From positions 744,001 through 808,000 of the forward strand of contig NZ_QGTL01000003.1 of the NCBI RefSeq assembly GCF_003182135.1: 64,000 nucleotides of DNA, in the 5' to 3' direction. The translations under genes and the position numbers were made by a program. Below the pieces are notes generated by a model. That model searched no databases and was not told the DNA's origin. It was given only the letters and a program-made list of their open reading frames with translations. The DNA comes from Nocardia neocaledoniensis (lineage in GTDB: Bacteria; Actinomycetota; Actinomycetes; Mycobacteriales; Mycobacteriaceae). Of the stretch, positions 36,099 through 45,128 are shown piece after piece (the first letter of the stretch is position 1; every line of letters begins with the position of its first letter).

Positions 36099-37373
36099 TC
36101 ACGACCTCGGTCCGAAGAATTCGGCACGCGCCGCGTTCACCCGTGCCTGGGCGGCTGCGGCACCTTGGAAACTCACTGCGCCCGAACCGGTTCCGGCCAG
36201 CGCGAGCGCGATCAGGCCGCCGATCACCGACAGCAGTTCCGGCTCGGGCAGGCCGCCGTTGTCACTGGTCGGCTTGACCTGGTGGTTCGGCGCGGCCGCC
36301 GGGGCGGGCGCGGCCGCCGCGGGCGGAGCCGCGGGTGCGGCGGCCGCGGGCGGCGCGGCGGCCGGAGCGGGCGCGGCCACAGCCACATTCGGTATCGAGG
36401 GCATCGACGGCGCGGCGGGCGACGGCGGAATCGCGATCGACGGCAGCGCGGGCACCGCGGGCGGAGTCGGCACCTGCAGGAGCAGCAGGAGCAACAGCGG
36501 CGAGGCCGAGCCCACCGCGGCGGAACCGACGGCAGCCGAACCGACCGCAGCCGAACCCACTGCGGCGGAACCGGTTCCGGCCAGGGCGGAGCCGAGGCCG
36601 AGGAGCGCCGAGCCGGTGCCGACGCCGGCCGAACCGACGGCAGCGGAGCCGGTGCCGAGCAGGGCGGCCCCGGCGGCGGAGCCGGTACCGAGGACAGCGG
36701 CGCCCGCGGCCGAACCGGTCCCGAGGACAGCGGCACCTGCCGCGGAACCGGTCCCGAGGACAGCGGCACCTGCCGCGGAACCGGTCGCCAGCACGCCGGC
36801 CGCACCGGCGGAACCCGTGCCGAGGACAGCGGCGACCCCGGCCGAGCCGGTTCCGAGGATGGCGCCGACGCCGGCCGAACCGGAGCCGAGCAGCAGGCCG
36901 AGGCCCGCCGAGCCGGTCCCGAGGACAGCGGAGCCCGCGGCGGAGCCCGCGCCCGCGGCGGCCGAACCGGCGGCCGCGGAGCCGGAGCCCGCGACCTCCT
37001 TCTTGGGGATCTGCTGGTTGGACTGGCCGGGGATCGTCAGCGGCTGCCACTCGTCGGCGTCGGCGACCTCGCCGCCGGTCTGTGGCGCGGGGGCCGGTTC
37101 GGTGGTCTCCGGAGCGTTGTCGGCCTGGCCACCCGCGGAACCGCTGGGCAGGCGCAGTTCGCCGGGCTTCACCGGGTCCTGGCCGTTGCCGCCGCCCTGA
37201 CCGTTGCCGCCGCTGTTGTCGCCACCGAGCCCACTGCTGCCACTTCCCGGCGCCTGCGCGGCGGGAGTCGGCGGCTTTTCCGGCGCCGCGAGGGCGACAG
37301 CCGGCCCGAGTAGAGCGGAACCGGCCAGCACGCTCGCAGCGGCAAGTACGCGCAAGATGCGACCAACGGCCAT
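36099..37373 (-). CDS. Exported Gly/Ser/Ala repeat protein, family not recognised
   Basis: 424 residues. Signal peptide (about 1-29, ending VALA). Then a disordered Gly/Asn/Pro linker (about 30-130), a repeat domain (about 143-287) with nine 11-residue units of the GSAAGAAVLGT type and a run of GSAAV pentads, a short poly-Leu stretch, a Pro/Ala-rich linker, and a C-terminal hydrophobic GGLIALALAG segment that could anchor it. AAGGGGAT precedes the ATG. First gene of an operon with the ImmA/IrrE protease and DUF6545-like protein. Function unknown; a surface or secreted role fits the composition. Confidence 0.75.
   Translation of the reverse strand: MAVGRILRVLAAASVLAGSALLGPAVALAAPEKPPTPAAQAPGSGSSGLGGDNSGGNGQGGGNGQDPVKPGELRLPSGSAGGQADNAPETTEPAPAPQTGGEVADADEWQPLTIPGQSNQQIPKKEVAGSGSAAAGSAAAGAGSAAGSAVLGTGSAGLGLLLGSGSAGVGAILGTGSAGVAAVLGTGSAGAAGVLATGSAAGAAVLGTGSAAGAAVLGTGSAAGAAVLGTGSAAGAALLGTGSAAVGSAGVGTGSALLGLGSALAGTGSAAVGSAAVGSAAVGSAAVGSASPLLLLLLLQVPTPPAVPALPSIAIPPSPAAPSMPSIPNVAVAAPAPAAAPPAAAAPAAPPAAAAPAPAAAPNHQVKPTSDNGGLPEPELLSVIGGLIALALAGTGSGAVSFQGAAAAQARVNAARAEFFGPRS
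36513..36947 (-). repeat. 33-bp minisatellite encoding GSAAGAAVLGT units
   Basis: Tandem 33-bp units encode the 11-residue repeats; three consecutive protein-identical copies lie at 36684-36782, and two are nearly identical in DNA. A 15-bp repeat (GSAAV) follows at the 3' side. Copy number is likely to vary between strains. Confidence 0.85.
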
Positions 37374-37530
37374 GCGCTTGTCATCCCCTTAGTCATTCAG
37401 CGCAGCATTACCCCCGGTCGCGACACATTCCGGGATCGACGAACAGTAGCCCATAGTAAACCCACGGCCTCGATGCCGCAGAAGCGATCAGGAAGCGTCC
37501 AGCCCCCTGAACGCCGTTGACATGACAAAA

Positions 37531-37562
37531 GCGCAGGCCGAGGAGCTTCCCCCGGCCTGCGC
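37531..37562. terminator. Terminator after the Rv3548c-like SDR
   Basis: GCGCAGGCCG (37531-37540) pairs with CGGCCTGCGC (37553-37562), next to a minus-strand gene end; flanked by AAAA on the 5' side (T-run for the minus strand). Confidence 0.8.
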
Positions 37563-37574
37563 TCAACAGGTTTG

Positions 37575-38489
37575 CTATGCGCCGTACACCGGCTCCGGCG
37601 GGGTGCTCTTCTCGATCAGCTCGGCCACCACGGGCCCCAGCTCGGCCGGGTTCCACCTGGCGCCGCGATCGACCGGTGCACCGTGACGCCAGCCCTGCGC
37701 GAGGCCGATCTTGCCGCCCTCGACCTCGAACATCCGGCCGGTCACGCCCGCCGACTGGGTGCTGCCGAGCCAGACAACGATCGGGGAGATGTTCTCCGGC
37801 GCCATGGCGTCGAAGCCGGACTCGGGCGCGGCCATGGTGTCGGCGAACACGGTCTCGGTCATCCTGGTGCGGGCCGCGGGGGCGATCGCGTTGACGGTCA
37901 CGCCGTAGCGGCCGAACTCGGCGGCGGCGGTGAGAGTGAGCCCGGCGATGCCGGCCTTGGCCGCGCCGTAGTTGCCCTGGCCGACGCTGCCCTGCAGACC
38001 GGCGCCGGAGCTGGTGTTGATCACGCGGGCATCCACCGGACGCCCCGCCTTCGCCTCGCCGCGCCAGTACTCGGCCGCGTGCCGCATGGTGGCGAAGTGG
38101 CCCTTGAGGTGCACGCGGACCACCGCGTCCCACTCGTCCTCGCCCAGGTTGACCAGCATGCGGTCGCGCACGAAGCCGGCGTTGTTCACCAGCACGTCGA
38201 GCCCGCCGAAGGTGTCGACGGCCTGCCGGATCAGGCGGCGGGCGCCCTCCCAGTCCGCGACGTCGTCGTAGTTGGCCACGGCCTCGCCGCCTGCGGCGAC
38301 GATCTCGTCGACCACCTGCTGCGCCGGGGTCTCGGTGGTCGCGGCGCCGTCGAGCGCGGTGCCGACATCGTTGACCACCACGCGCGCGCCCGCCGCGGCG
38401 AAGGCGAGGGCGTGCGCACGGCCGATCCCCCGGCCTGCGCCGGTGACGATGACGGTGCGGCCTGCGCAGATCAACTGCTGGTCGTCCAT
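37575..38489 (-). CDS. Short-chain dehydrogenase, Rv3548c-like
   Basis: 304 residues from ATG 38489 with AGGAG upstream. Rossmann TGAGRGIGRAHA, NNAG, and the catalytic set NTSSGAG...NYGAAKAG. It is a clear paralogue of Hsd4A in this window (shared QGNYGAAKAGIAGLTL-type block and the R-x-MTE-x-V segment). It lies 29 bp after the Rv3549c-like SDR and is probably in the same KstR2-controlled operon. The steroid-ring substrate is unknown. Confidence 0.85.
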   Translation of the reverse strand: MDDQQLICAGRTVIVTGAGRGIGRAHALAFAAAGARVVVNDVGTALDGAATTETPAQQVVDEIVAAGGEAVANYDDVADWEGARRLIRQAVDTFGGLDVLVNNAGFVRDRMLVNLGEDEWDAVVRVHLKGHFATMRHAAEYWRGEAKAGRPVDARVINTSSGAGLQGSVGQGNYGAAKAGIAGLTLTAAAEFGRYGVTVNAIAPAARTRMTETVFADTMAAPESGFDAMAPENISPIVVWLGSTQSAGVTGRMFEVEGGKIGLAQGWRHGAPVDRGARWNPAELGPVVAELIEKSTPPEPVYGA

Positions 38490-38518
38490 GGGGTAGCTCC
38501 TGTGTCTATCGGGTCGGT

Positions 38519-39295
38519 CTAGTGGTTGGTGTTGGCGGCATCCAGGAAGGCGGGGCGTTCGCCGCCGCCGTGGACGAGCAGGGTGGCGCCGCTGATGTGC
38601 GCGGCGAGGGGCGAGGCGAGGAACAGCGCGGCGCTGCCCACGTCGGCGGGGCTGGCCAGGCGACCGAGGGGGACCGTCGCCGCCACCGCGGCCACGCCGT
38701 CGGCGTCGCCGTAGTGCAGATGGCTGAGCTCGGTCTCGACCGGGCCGACGACCACGGAGTTCAGCCGCACCTTGGGCGCCCACTCCACCGCGAGCGAGCC
38801 GGCCAGGTTGTCCAGACCCGCCTTGGCCGCGCCGTAGGCGGCCGTCCCCGGCGAGGGCCGGTGCCCGCTCACGCTGGTGATCATCACGATCGAGCCGCCC
38901 GAGTCCTGCTTCTGCATCACCGCGTTGGCCTGCTGCGAGATCAGCAACGGCGCGAGCAGGTTCAGCTCCACGATCTTCTGATGGAACTTCGGGCTGGCCG
39001 CGTCGGCCATGGCGAAGGGCGCGCCGCCCGCGTTGTTCACCACGTGATCGATCCGGCCGTGCTCGTCGAGGATCCGCTCGAACAGCGCCGCGACGGCGTC
39101 GGGGTCGCGCACGTCGCAGGTGAAGTGCTCGGTGGCGCGATCACCCACCGTGATCGGCTCGTCGGCCGGGCGACGGGCACAGGTCAGCACGGTCGCGCCC
39201 GCGGCGAGGAAGGCCCGGCTGATGCCGGCGCCGACACCGCGGACGCCGCCGGTCACCAGAACGATCTGCGCGGAAAGGTCGATTTCTACAGCCAC
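38519..39295 (-). CDS. Short-chain dehydrogenase, Rv3549c-like
   Basis: 258 residues from GTG 39295. TGGVRGVGAGIS Rossmann motif, NNAGG, TSVSGHRPSPGTAAYGAAKAG catalytic region, and SPADVGSAALFLASPLAAHISG in the C-terminal part, all classical SDR. Divergent from echA20 with a KstR2 site 11 bp upstream. A role in ring C/D catabolism is inferred from regulation. Confidence 0.85.
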   Translation of the reverse strand: MAVEIDLSAQIVLVTGGVRGVGAGISRAFLAAGATVLTCARRPADEPITVGDRATEHFTCDVRDPDAVAALFERILDEHGRIDHVVNNAGGAPFAMADAASPKFHQKIVELNLLAPLLISQQANAVMQKQDSGGSIVMITSVSGHRPSPGTAAYGAAKAGLDNLAGSLAVEWAPKVRLNSVVVGPVETELSHLHYGDADGVAAVAATVPLGRLASPADVGSAALFLASPLAAHISGATLLVHGGGERPAFLDAANTNH

Positions 39296-39306
39296 CGTGC
39301 TAACCT

Positions 39307-39320
39307 ACCAAGCAATTGCT
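39307..39320. promoter_or_regulatory. KstR2-type operator between the SDR and echA20-ipdABC operons
   Basis: ACCAAGCAATTGCT fits the KstR2 consensus AnCAAGnnCTTGnT with one mismatch and lies within a longer perfect palindrome CAAGCAATTGCTTG (39309-39322). It can control both divergent operons. Confidence 0.8.
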
Positions 39321-39352
39321 TGCTTTGTCTCGGGTATGCCGAGGCGCGCACG

Positions 39353-40129
39353 ATGGGACTTGCGATGGGGATTAACCGTCACACCGAAACCGAGGGCGTC
39401 GAAGTCGTCACCGTCGACTACCCGCCGGTCAACGCACTGCCGTCGGACGGCTGGTTCGCGCTGGCCGACGCGGTCAGGGACGCGGGACGTGATCCGGGCA
39501 CCCGGGTGGTGGTGCTGCGGGCCGAAGGACGCGGCTTCAACGCCGGCGTCGACATCAAGGAGATGAACGCCGACAGCGGGCACACCGCGCTGATCCGCGC
39601 CAACCACGGCTGCTTCGAGGCGTTCGCCGCCGTCTACGACTGCCAGGTGCCGGTCGTCACCGCCGTCAACGGGTTCTGCCTGGGTGGCGGCATCGGCCTG
39701 GTCGGCAACTCCGATGTCATCGTCGCCTCCGACGACGCCACCTTCGGCCTGCCCGAGGTGGACCGTGGCGCGCTCGGCGCGGCCACCCACCTGGCCCGCC
39801 TGGTCCCCCAGCACCTGATGCGGACCATGTTCTACACCGCGGGCAAGCTCACCGCCCAGCAGCTGCACCACTACGGCTCGGTCTACAAGGTGGTGCCGCG
39901 CGCCGAGCTCGACGCCGCCGCGATGGAGGTCGCCAAGAACATCGCGAACAAGGACGGCCGCGTGATCCGGGCCGCCAAGCGCGCGCTCAACGGCATCGAC
40001 GTGCAGGACGTGCACCGCTCCTACCGCTACGAACAGGGCTTCACCATGGAGCTCAACCTCGCAGGCGTGGCCGACGAGATCAGGGCGCGTTTCGACGACG
40101 ATCTCGCCGCGCAGAAGAAGGAGAACTAG
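39353..40129 (+). CDS. echA20: Crotonase-family hydrolase EchA20
   Basis: 258 residues (ATG 39365 is an alternative start). Crotonase fold: AEGRGFNAGVDIKEM and GFCLGGGIGLVGNSD oxyanion loops. In M. tuberculosis EchA20 (Rv3550) opens the five-membered D ring of the indene-type CoA intermediate. It begins the plus-strand operon echA20-ipdA-ipdB-ipdC. Unlike echA19 it is under KstR2-type control. Confidence 0.87.
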   Translation: MGLAMGINRHTETEGVEVVTVDYPPVNALPSDGWFALADAVRDAGRDPGTRVVVLRAEGRGFNAGVDIKEMNADSGHTALIRANHGCFEAFAAVYDCQVPVVTAVNGFCLGGGIGLVGNSDVIVASDDATFGLPEVDRGALGAATHLARLVPQHLMRTMFYTAGKLTAQQLHHYGSVYKVVPRAELDAAAMEVAKNIANKDGRVIRAAKRALNGIDVQDVHRSYRYEQGFTMELNLAGVADEIRARFDDDLAAQKKEN

Positions 40130-40135
40130 AAAGCC

Positions 40136-41014
40136 ATGCGCGACAAGCGAATGACGCTCGACGAGATCGTCGGCGAACTGCGCAGCGGAATGACGATCGG
40201 CCTCGGCGGCTGGGGCTCCCGGCGCAAGCCGATGGCGCTGGTGCGGGCGCTGCTGCGCTCCGATGTCACGGATCTGACCGTGGTCACCTACGGCGGTCCC
40301 GATCTGGGCCTGCTGTGCTCGGCGGGCAAGGTGCGCAAGGCCTACTACGGCTTCGTGTCGCTGGACTCGGCCCCCTTCTACGACCCGTGGTTCGCCAAGG
40401 CGCGCACCGAGGGCGCCATCACCGTGCGCGAGATGGACGAGGGCATGGTCAAGTGCGGGCTGCAGGCCGCCGCCGCGCGCCTGCCGTTCCTGCCGATCCG
40501 CGCCGGGCTCGGCTCGGCGGTGCTCGACTTCTGGGAAGGCGAGCTGAAGACGGTCGCCTCGCCCTATCCCACCGACGGCAAGACCGAGACGCTCGTGGCG
40601 ATGCCCGCGCTGAACCTCGACGCCGCGTTCGTGCACCTGGACCTGGCCGACAAGCACGGCAACGCCGCTTACACCGGCGTCGACCCGTACTTCGACGACC
40701 TGTACTGCCTGGCGGCCGAGCGCCGCTACGTCTCCGCGGATCGCCTGGTCGAGACCGAGGAACTGGTGAAAGCCGTTCCGCAGCAGTCGATCATCCTCAA
40801 TCGGATGCTCGTCGACGGTGTCGTCGAGGCTCCGGGTGGGGCGCACTTCACCTTCTCCGGCAGCTACGGCCGCGACGAGAAGTTCCAGAAGCACTACGTG
40901 GAGGCCGCGAAGACGCCGGAGGCGTGGGCCGCGTTCACGGCGCGGTATCTGGACGTGTCCGAGGGCGAATACCAGGCCGCCGTCACCGCTTTCGCCGAGG
41001 AGCAGAAGCAATGA
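40136..41014 (+). CDS. ipdA: Ring-opening CoA hydrolase subunit IpdA
   Basis: 292 residues, class I CoA-transferase fold alpha subunit. GMTIGLGGWGSRRKPMALVRALL and DLTVVTYGGPDLGLLC at the N-terminus. Unlike ordinary CoA transferases, IpdAB works as a hydrolase that opens the last steroid ring (C ring, COCHEA-CoA). The gene overlaps ipdB by 4 bp (ATGA). Confidence 0.9.
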   Translation: MRDKRMTLDEIVGELRSGMTIGLGGWGSRRKPMALVRALLRSDVTDLTVVTYGGPDLGLLCSAGKVRKAYYGFVSLDSAPFYDPWFAKARTEGAITVREMDEGMVKCGLQAAAARLPFLPIRAGLGSAVLDFWEGELKTVASPYPTDGKTETLVAMPALNLDAAFVHLDLADKHGNAAYTGVDPYFDDLYCLAAERRYVSADRLVETEELVKAVPQQSIILNRMLVDGVVEAPGGAHFTFSGSYGRDEKFQKHYVEAAKTPEAWAAFTARYLDVSEGEYQAAVTAFAEEQKQ

Positions 41015-41760
41015 ACATTACTCGCGCTGAGGTTTGTGTCGTCGCGGCCGCGGAGATCTTCCGCGGTGCGGGCGAGATCATGGCGAGCCCGATGTCGACG
41101 GTCACCACCATCGGCGCCCGGCTGGCCCGGCTCACCTTCGAACCCGACCTGCTGCTGTCCGACGGCGAGGCCCTGTTCTTCGCCGAGGTCCCGGCCATCG
41201 GCGCGAAGGCGCCGGTCGAGGGCTGGATTCCGTTCTCGAAGGTGTTCGACGTGGTCGCCTCCGGGCGCAGGCACGTGGTGATGGGCGCCAACCAGCTCGA
41301 CCGGTTCGGCAACCAGAACCTGTCGGCCTTCGGTCCGCTGCAGCAGCCGACCCGGCAGATGTTCGGCGTGCGCGGCGCGCCCGGCAACACCATCAACCAC
41401 GCGACCAGCTACTTCGTACCCCGGCACAACAAGCGCGTGTTCGTCGACCAGGTCGACATCATCTCCGGAATCGGTTACGACCGTGTCGATCCCGAGAACC
41501 CGGCCTACCGCTTCCACCACCTGCACCGCGTGGTGACCAACCTGGGCGTGTTCGATTTCAACGGCCCCGATCACACCCTGCGCGCGCTGTCGCTGCACCC
41601 GGGCGTGAGCGCCGACGAGGTCGCCGAGAACACCTCCTTCGAGGTCGCCGAGCTGGGCACCGCGGGCGAGACCAGGCTGCCCACCGAGGAAGAGCTGCGG
41701 ATCATCCGTACCGTGCTCGACCCCAAGGGTTTCCGGGAGAAGGAAGTGGTGGCGGCGTGA
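41011..41760 (+). CDS. ipdB: Ring-opening CoA hydrolase subunit IpdB
   Basis: 249 residues from ATG 41011; beta subunit partner of IpdA. EIFRGAGEIMASPMSTVTTIGARLAR and VVMGANQLDRFGNQNLS are characteristic. The catalytic Glu found in ordinary CoA transferases is not evident, agreeing with the hydrolase function known for IpdAB. It overlaps ipdC by GTGA. Confidence 0.9.
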   Translation: MNITRAEVCVVAAAEIFRGAGEIMASPMSTVTTIGARLARLTFEPDLLLSDGEALFFAEVPAIGAKAPVEGWIPFSKVFDVVASGRRHVVMGANQLDRFGNQNLSAFGPLQQPTRQMFGVRGAPGNTINHATSYFVPRHNKRVFVDQVDIISGIGYDRVDPENPAYRFHHLHRVVTNLGVFDFNGPDHTLRALSLHPGVSADEVAENTSFEVAELGTAGETRLPTEEELRIIRTVLDPKGFREKEVVAA

Positions 41761-42842
41761 GCGGGCTGCTGCGGACTCCGCTGACCGAGCTGGTCGGCAT
41801 CGAGCATCCGGTCGTGCAGACCGGCATGGGCTGGGTCGCAGGCCCGCGCCTGGTCGCGGCCACCGCCAACGCGGGCGGACTGGGCATCCTCGCCTCGGCC
41901 ACGATGACCTTCGAAGAGCTCGAGGCGGCGGTCGCCAAGACCAAGTCGCTCACCGACAAGCCGTTCGGCGTGAACATCCGCGCCGACGCGACCGATGCCA
42001 CCGAGCGCATCGATCTGCTCATCCGGGAGCAGGTCAAGGTCGCCTCCTTCGCGCTCGCGCCGAAGAAGGACCTGATCGCCAAGCTCAAGGACGCGGGCGT
42101 GGTGGTGGTTCCGTCGATCGGCGCGGCCAAGCACGCGGTGAAGGTGGCGTCCTGGGGCGCCGACGCGGTGATCGTGCAGGGCGGCGAGGGCGGTGGTCAC
42201 ACCGGCCCGGTCGCCACGACCCTGCTGCTGCCGTCGGTGCTCGACGCGGTCGACATCCCCGTGGTCGCCGCGGGCGGCTTCTTCGACGGCCGCGGCCTGG
42301 CCGCCGCGCTGTCCTACGGCGCGGCCGGTGTCGCGATGGGCACCCGCTTCCTGCTCACCCAGGAGAGCACCGTGCCCGAGGCCGTCAAGCAGGAGTACCT
42401 GGCGCGCGGCCTGCAGGACACGGTGGTGTCGGTGAAGGTCGACGGCATGCCGCACCGGATGCTGAACACCGAACTGGTCGAGCGGCTGGAGCATTCCGGC
42501 GGCTGGCGCGGTCTGTCGGCGGCGGTCGGCAACGCCGCCAAGTTCAAGTCGATGACCGGCATGAAGTGGTCGACGCTGATGCGCGACGGCCTGGCCATGC
42601 GCAAGACCAAGGACCTCAGCTGGTCGCAGGTCGTGATGGCGGCGAACTCGGCCATGCTCACCAAGGCCGGGCTGGTCGAGGGCCGCACCGACGCGGGCGT
42701 GCTGCCCGCCGGGCAGGTCACCGGCATCATCGACAGCCTGCCTACCGTGGCCGAGCTGATCGAGCAGATCGTCACCGACGCCGTCGCCAGGATCGACGCG
42801 GTCGCGGCGCTGCGCGGCGAACCCGCCACCGAGTCCCGCTGA
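41757..42842 (+). CDS. ipdC: FMN-dependent reductase IpdC (nitronate-monooxygenase fold)
   Basis: 361 residues from GTG 41757. TIM-barrel with HPVVQTGMGWVAGPRLVAATANAGGLGIL and VIVQGGEGGGHTGPVATTLLLP and AAGGFFDGRGLAAALSYGA phosphate-binding loops. In M. tuberculosis Rv3553/IpdC reduces a ring C/D intermediate before EchA20. The nitronate-monooxygenase His is in the expected GGEGGGH loop. Last gene of the operon, followed by a hairpin. Confidence 0.87.
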   Translation: MSGLLRTPLTELVGIEHPVVQTGMGWVAGPRLVAATANAGGLGILASATMTFEELEAAVAKTKSLTDKPFGVNIRADATDATERIDLLIREQVKVASFALAPKKDLIAKLKDAGVVVVPSIGAAKHAVKVASWGADAVIVQGGEGGGHTGPVATTLLLPSVLDAVDIPVVAAGGFFDGRGLAAALSYGAAGVAMGTRFLLTQESTVPEAVKQEYLARGLQDTVVSVKVDGMPHRMLNTELVERLEHSGGWRGLSAAVGNAAKFKSMTGMKWSTLMRDGLAMRKTKDLSWSQVVMAANSAMLTKAGLVEGRTDAGVLPAGQVTGIIDSLPTVAELIEQIVTDAVARIDAVAALRGEPATESR

Positions 42843-42911
42843 TCGCGGGCACGAAGACCCGCCCCGTCTGACGGCCCAGAGCCAACCGTCAGTCGAACCG
42901 GGGCGAACCGG

Positions 42912-42957
42912 ACACCGGACCAGGCGCCACCCACAAGGTGCGCGACTGGTCCGGTGT
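42912..42957. terminator. Terminator after ipdC
   Basis: ACACCGGACCAG (42912-42923) pairs with CTGGTCCGGTGT (42946-42957), followed by TCTTTCT; between convergent genes. Confidence 0.75.
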
Positions 42958-42963
42958 TCTTTC

Positions 42964-44946
42964 TCAGGACGCGACCGGCCGCGGGCGTACCTCGACGCGG
43001 TTGTCGTGGAACACCGCGCCGCCCGCGTAGTCGGCGTCGCGTTCGGCGATCGTCGCGTTGACCGTGGCGCCGTTGGTGAACTTGGCCCAGCGGCCCTTGG
43101 TCGTGGCCGCGACGCCGGGGCGGACCCGGTCGGACAGCTCGGCCACGGCCTCGAACTCGCCGCGTGAGTTCGACACCAGCACCGGGGTGCCGTCGGCGAT
43201 GCCGCGGGCGCCCGCGTCGTCCGGGTGCAGCGTGATCGTGGATTCGCCCGCGCGACGGCGCAATTCGGGGTTGGCGCCGAAGGTGGTGTTCAGGAAGTAG
43301 TGCGAGGCGGCCGAGATCAGCACGAGTCCGTCGCCGGGATCGGCGGGCGGGGTGTACGCCGGGAACGGGTCGTGGCCCGCGAGTTCGGCCCGGGCGGAGA
43401 CGAACTGGAGCTTGCCGGCAGGCACCGGACCGGCCTGGATCTTGAGGAAACCGTCGGCGCGCAGGCGATCGAGGTCATAGCCCTTCAGCAGTTGCTTCGC
43501 CAACTCCTCGTCGGAATCGTAGAGGGCCGGTTCGGTGTGGCCCAGCCTGCGCGCGAGTCTGCGGAAGGTCTCGGTGGTGGACAGGCATTCACCCGGCGGT
43601 TCCACAGCGGGTTCGTTCCAGACCAGGTAGAGGTGCCCGTATCCGGCGATCACGTCGAGGTGTTCGGGCTGCATGGTGGCGGGCAGGACGATGTCGGCGT
43701 AGTCGACGGTGTCGGTGGCGAAGTGCTCGAGCACCACCGTGAACAGGTCCTCGCGGGAGAGGCCCTCGATCACCCTGCGCTGATCGGGATTCGAGCCGAC
43801 CGGATTGGCCGCGATCACGAACAGCGCCTTGACCGGCGGATCGTCGGTCTCGAGCAGGGCCTCCCCGAGCCGGGTCATCGACAGGGTGCGCACCGGGTGC
43901 GGCAGCAGATCGTCGCGGATCAGCGCTGCGTCGTCGAGGCGGAAGTGTCCGCTGGTCGAATAGTGCAGTCCCCCACCGCGAATCCCCCAGTCGCCGGTGA
44001 CGCCGGGCAGGCAGGCCAGCACCCGCAGCGCCATGCCGCCGCCCGCGTGGCGCTGCATGCCCTGGGAGGCGCGAATGGCGGTCGGCCTGGTGCGCGCGAT
44101 GCGTTCGCCGAGCGCGACGATCTGTTCCCGCGGCACACCGGTGATCTCCGCGGTGCGCTCGGGGGTGAATTCGGCGATGCGGTCCCGGAATTCGGACCAG
44201 CCCTCGGTGTGCTCGGCGATGAACTCGTCGTCCTGCGCGCCGAGCGCGACGATCACGTGCAGCAGGCCGAAGGCGAGCGCGGCGTCGGTGCCGGGCAGCG
44301 GCGCGAGGTGCTCGTCGCAGCGTTCGGCGGTCTTGGTGCGGACCGGATCGATCGACACCAGGTAGGCGCCGCTGTCCTGCACGAACTTCCACACATGGTG
44401 GCCCGAGGTGAGCGGATTGGTGCCCCACAGCAGGATCAGTTTCGCGTGCGCGAGGTCCTCGGGGTCCATCCCACCGGAGGTGCCGAGGGTGTAGCGCAGA
44501 CCGGCGCTGCCCGCGACCGAGCAGATCGTGGGCCGGTGATGGGAGGCGCCGAGCACGTTGAACAGGCGGCGGCCCGGATATCCCTCCATGCCCTGGATGT
44601 AGCCCAGGCTGCCGGTGCCGTGGAACGGCCAGATCGCCTCGGCGCCGAATTCGTCGATGACGCCGGTGAGCCGGTCGGCGATCTCGTCGAGCGCCTGGTC
44701 CCAGCTGATCCGCTCGAATCGGCCCGACCCCTTCGGCCCGACCCGGCGCAGCGGATAACGCAGCCGGCCCGGGGCGCCGACCTGCTCCAGGTAGCGGTTC
44801 ACCTTCACGCACAGCGCGCCGCGCGTGACCGGATGATCCTTGTTCCCCCGCAGGCCGGTGGCGACGCCGTCCTCGACGGACACCACCCACGAGCACGCGT
44901 CGGGGCAGTCGAGTGGGCACGCTCCGAGCACCTTCACCCGACCCAT
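42964..44946 (-). CDS. Molybdopterin (bis-MGD) oxidoreductase, formate-dehydrogenase-like
   Basis: 660 residues from ATG 44946 (ATG 44967 or 44994 also possible). An N-terminal [4Fe-4S] motif CPLDCPDAC...RGALC is followed by DMSO-reductase-family domains (RFERISWDQALDEIADRL, GTNPLTSGHHVWKF, ASQGMQRHAGGGM, DYADIVLPATMQPEHLD) and a C-terminal molybdopterin dinucleotide-binding barrel. No Tat signal is visible, so it is probably cytoplasmic. No partner subunit is adjacent; it has no evident link to steroid degradation. Confidence 0.87.
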   Translation of the reverse strand: MGRVKVLGACPLDCPDACSWVVSVEDGVATGLRGNKDHPVTRGALCVKVNRYLEQVGAPGRLRYPLRRVGPKGSGRFERISWDQALDEIADRLTGVIDEFGAEAIWPFHGTGSLGYIQGMEGYPGRRLFNVLGASHHRPTICSVAGSAGLRYTLGTSGGMDPEDLAHAKLILLWGTNPLTSGHHVWKFVQDSGAYLVSIDPVRTKTAERCDEHLAPLPGTDAALAFGLLHVIVALGAQDDEFIAEHTEGWSEFRDRIAEFTPERTAEITGVPREQIVALGERIARTRPTAIRASQGMQRHAGGGMALRVLACLPGVTGDWGIRGGGLHYSTSGHFRLDDAALIRDDLLPHPVRTLSMTRLGEALLETDDPPVKALFVIAANPVGSNPDQRRVIEGLSREDLFTVVLEHFATDTVDYADIVLPATMQPEHLDVIAGYGHLYLVWNEPAVEPPGECLSTTETFRRLARRLGHTEPALYDSDEELAKQLLKGYDLDRLRADGFLKIQAGPVPAGKLQFVSARAELAGHDPFPAYTPPADPGDGLVLISAASHYFLNTTFGANPELRRRAGESTITLHPDDAGARGIADGTPVLVSNSRGEFEAVAELSDRVRPGVAATTKGRWAKFTNGATVNATIAERDADYAGGAVFHDNRVEVRPRPVAS

Positions 44947-45007
44947 CGTAAGCGGGCCCACCGACATCCCGCCCACCACGCTCGGCCGTAACATTGCTCG
45001 CCGGAAA

Positions 45008-45023
45008 TGTGATGTAAGTCACG
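45008..45023. promoter_or_regulatory. CRP-like operator between two divergent genes
   Basis: TGTGATGTAAGTCACG has the TGTGA-N6-TCAC[AG] form bound by CRP/GlxR-type regulators. It lies between the molybdoenzyme and the small secreted protein. Confidence 0.45.
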
Positions 45024-45128
45024 TAAGAGTGGTTTCGCGGACGCGTGGCACCACAAGGTATCGATTTGCGCGGAGGCCCCTGCCGCAGGTCGGGGCATCG
45101 TGCCCCCACGCTTGGTGGGAGGTAGGAG

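Noticed and set aside
35569..37200. Long plus-strand frames across the repeat-protein gene
   Set aside because: The minus-strand frame has a signal peptide, ribosome-binding site and in-operon spacing; the plus frames are Arg/Pro/Ala-rich shadows.
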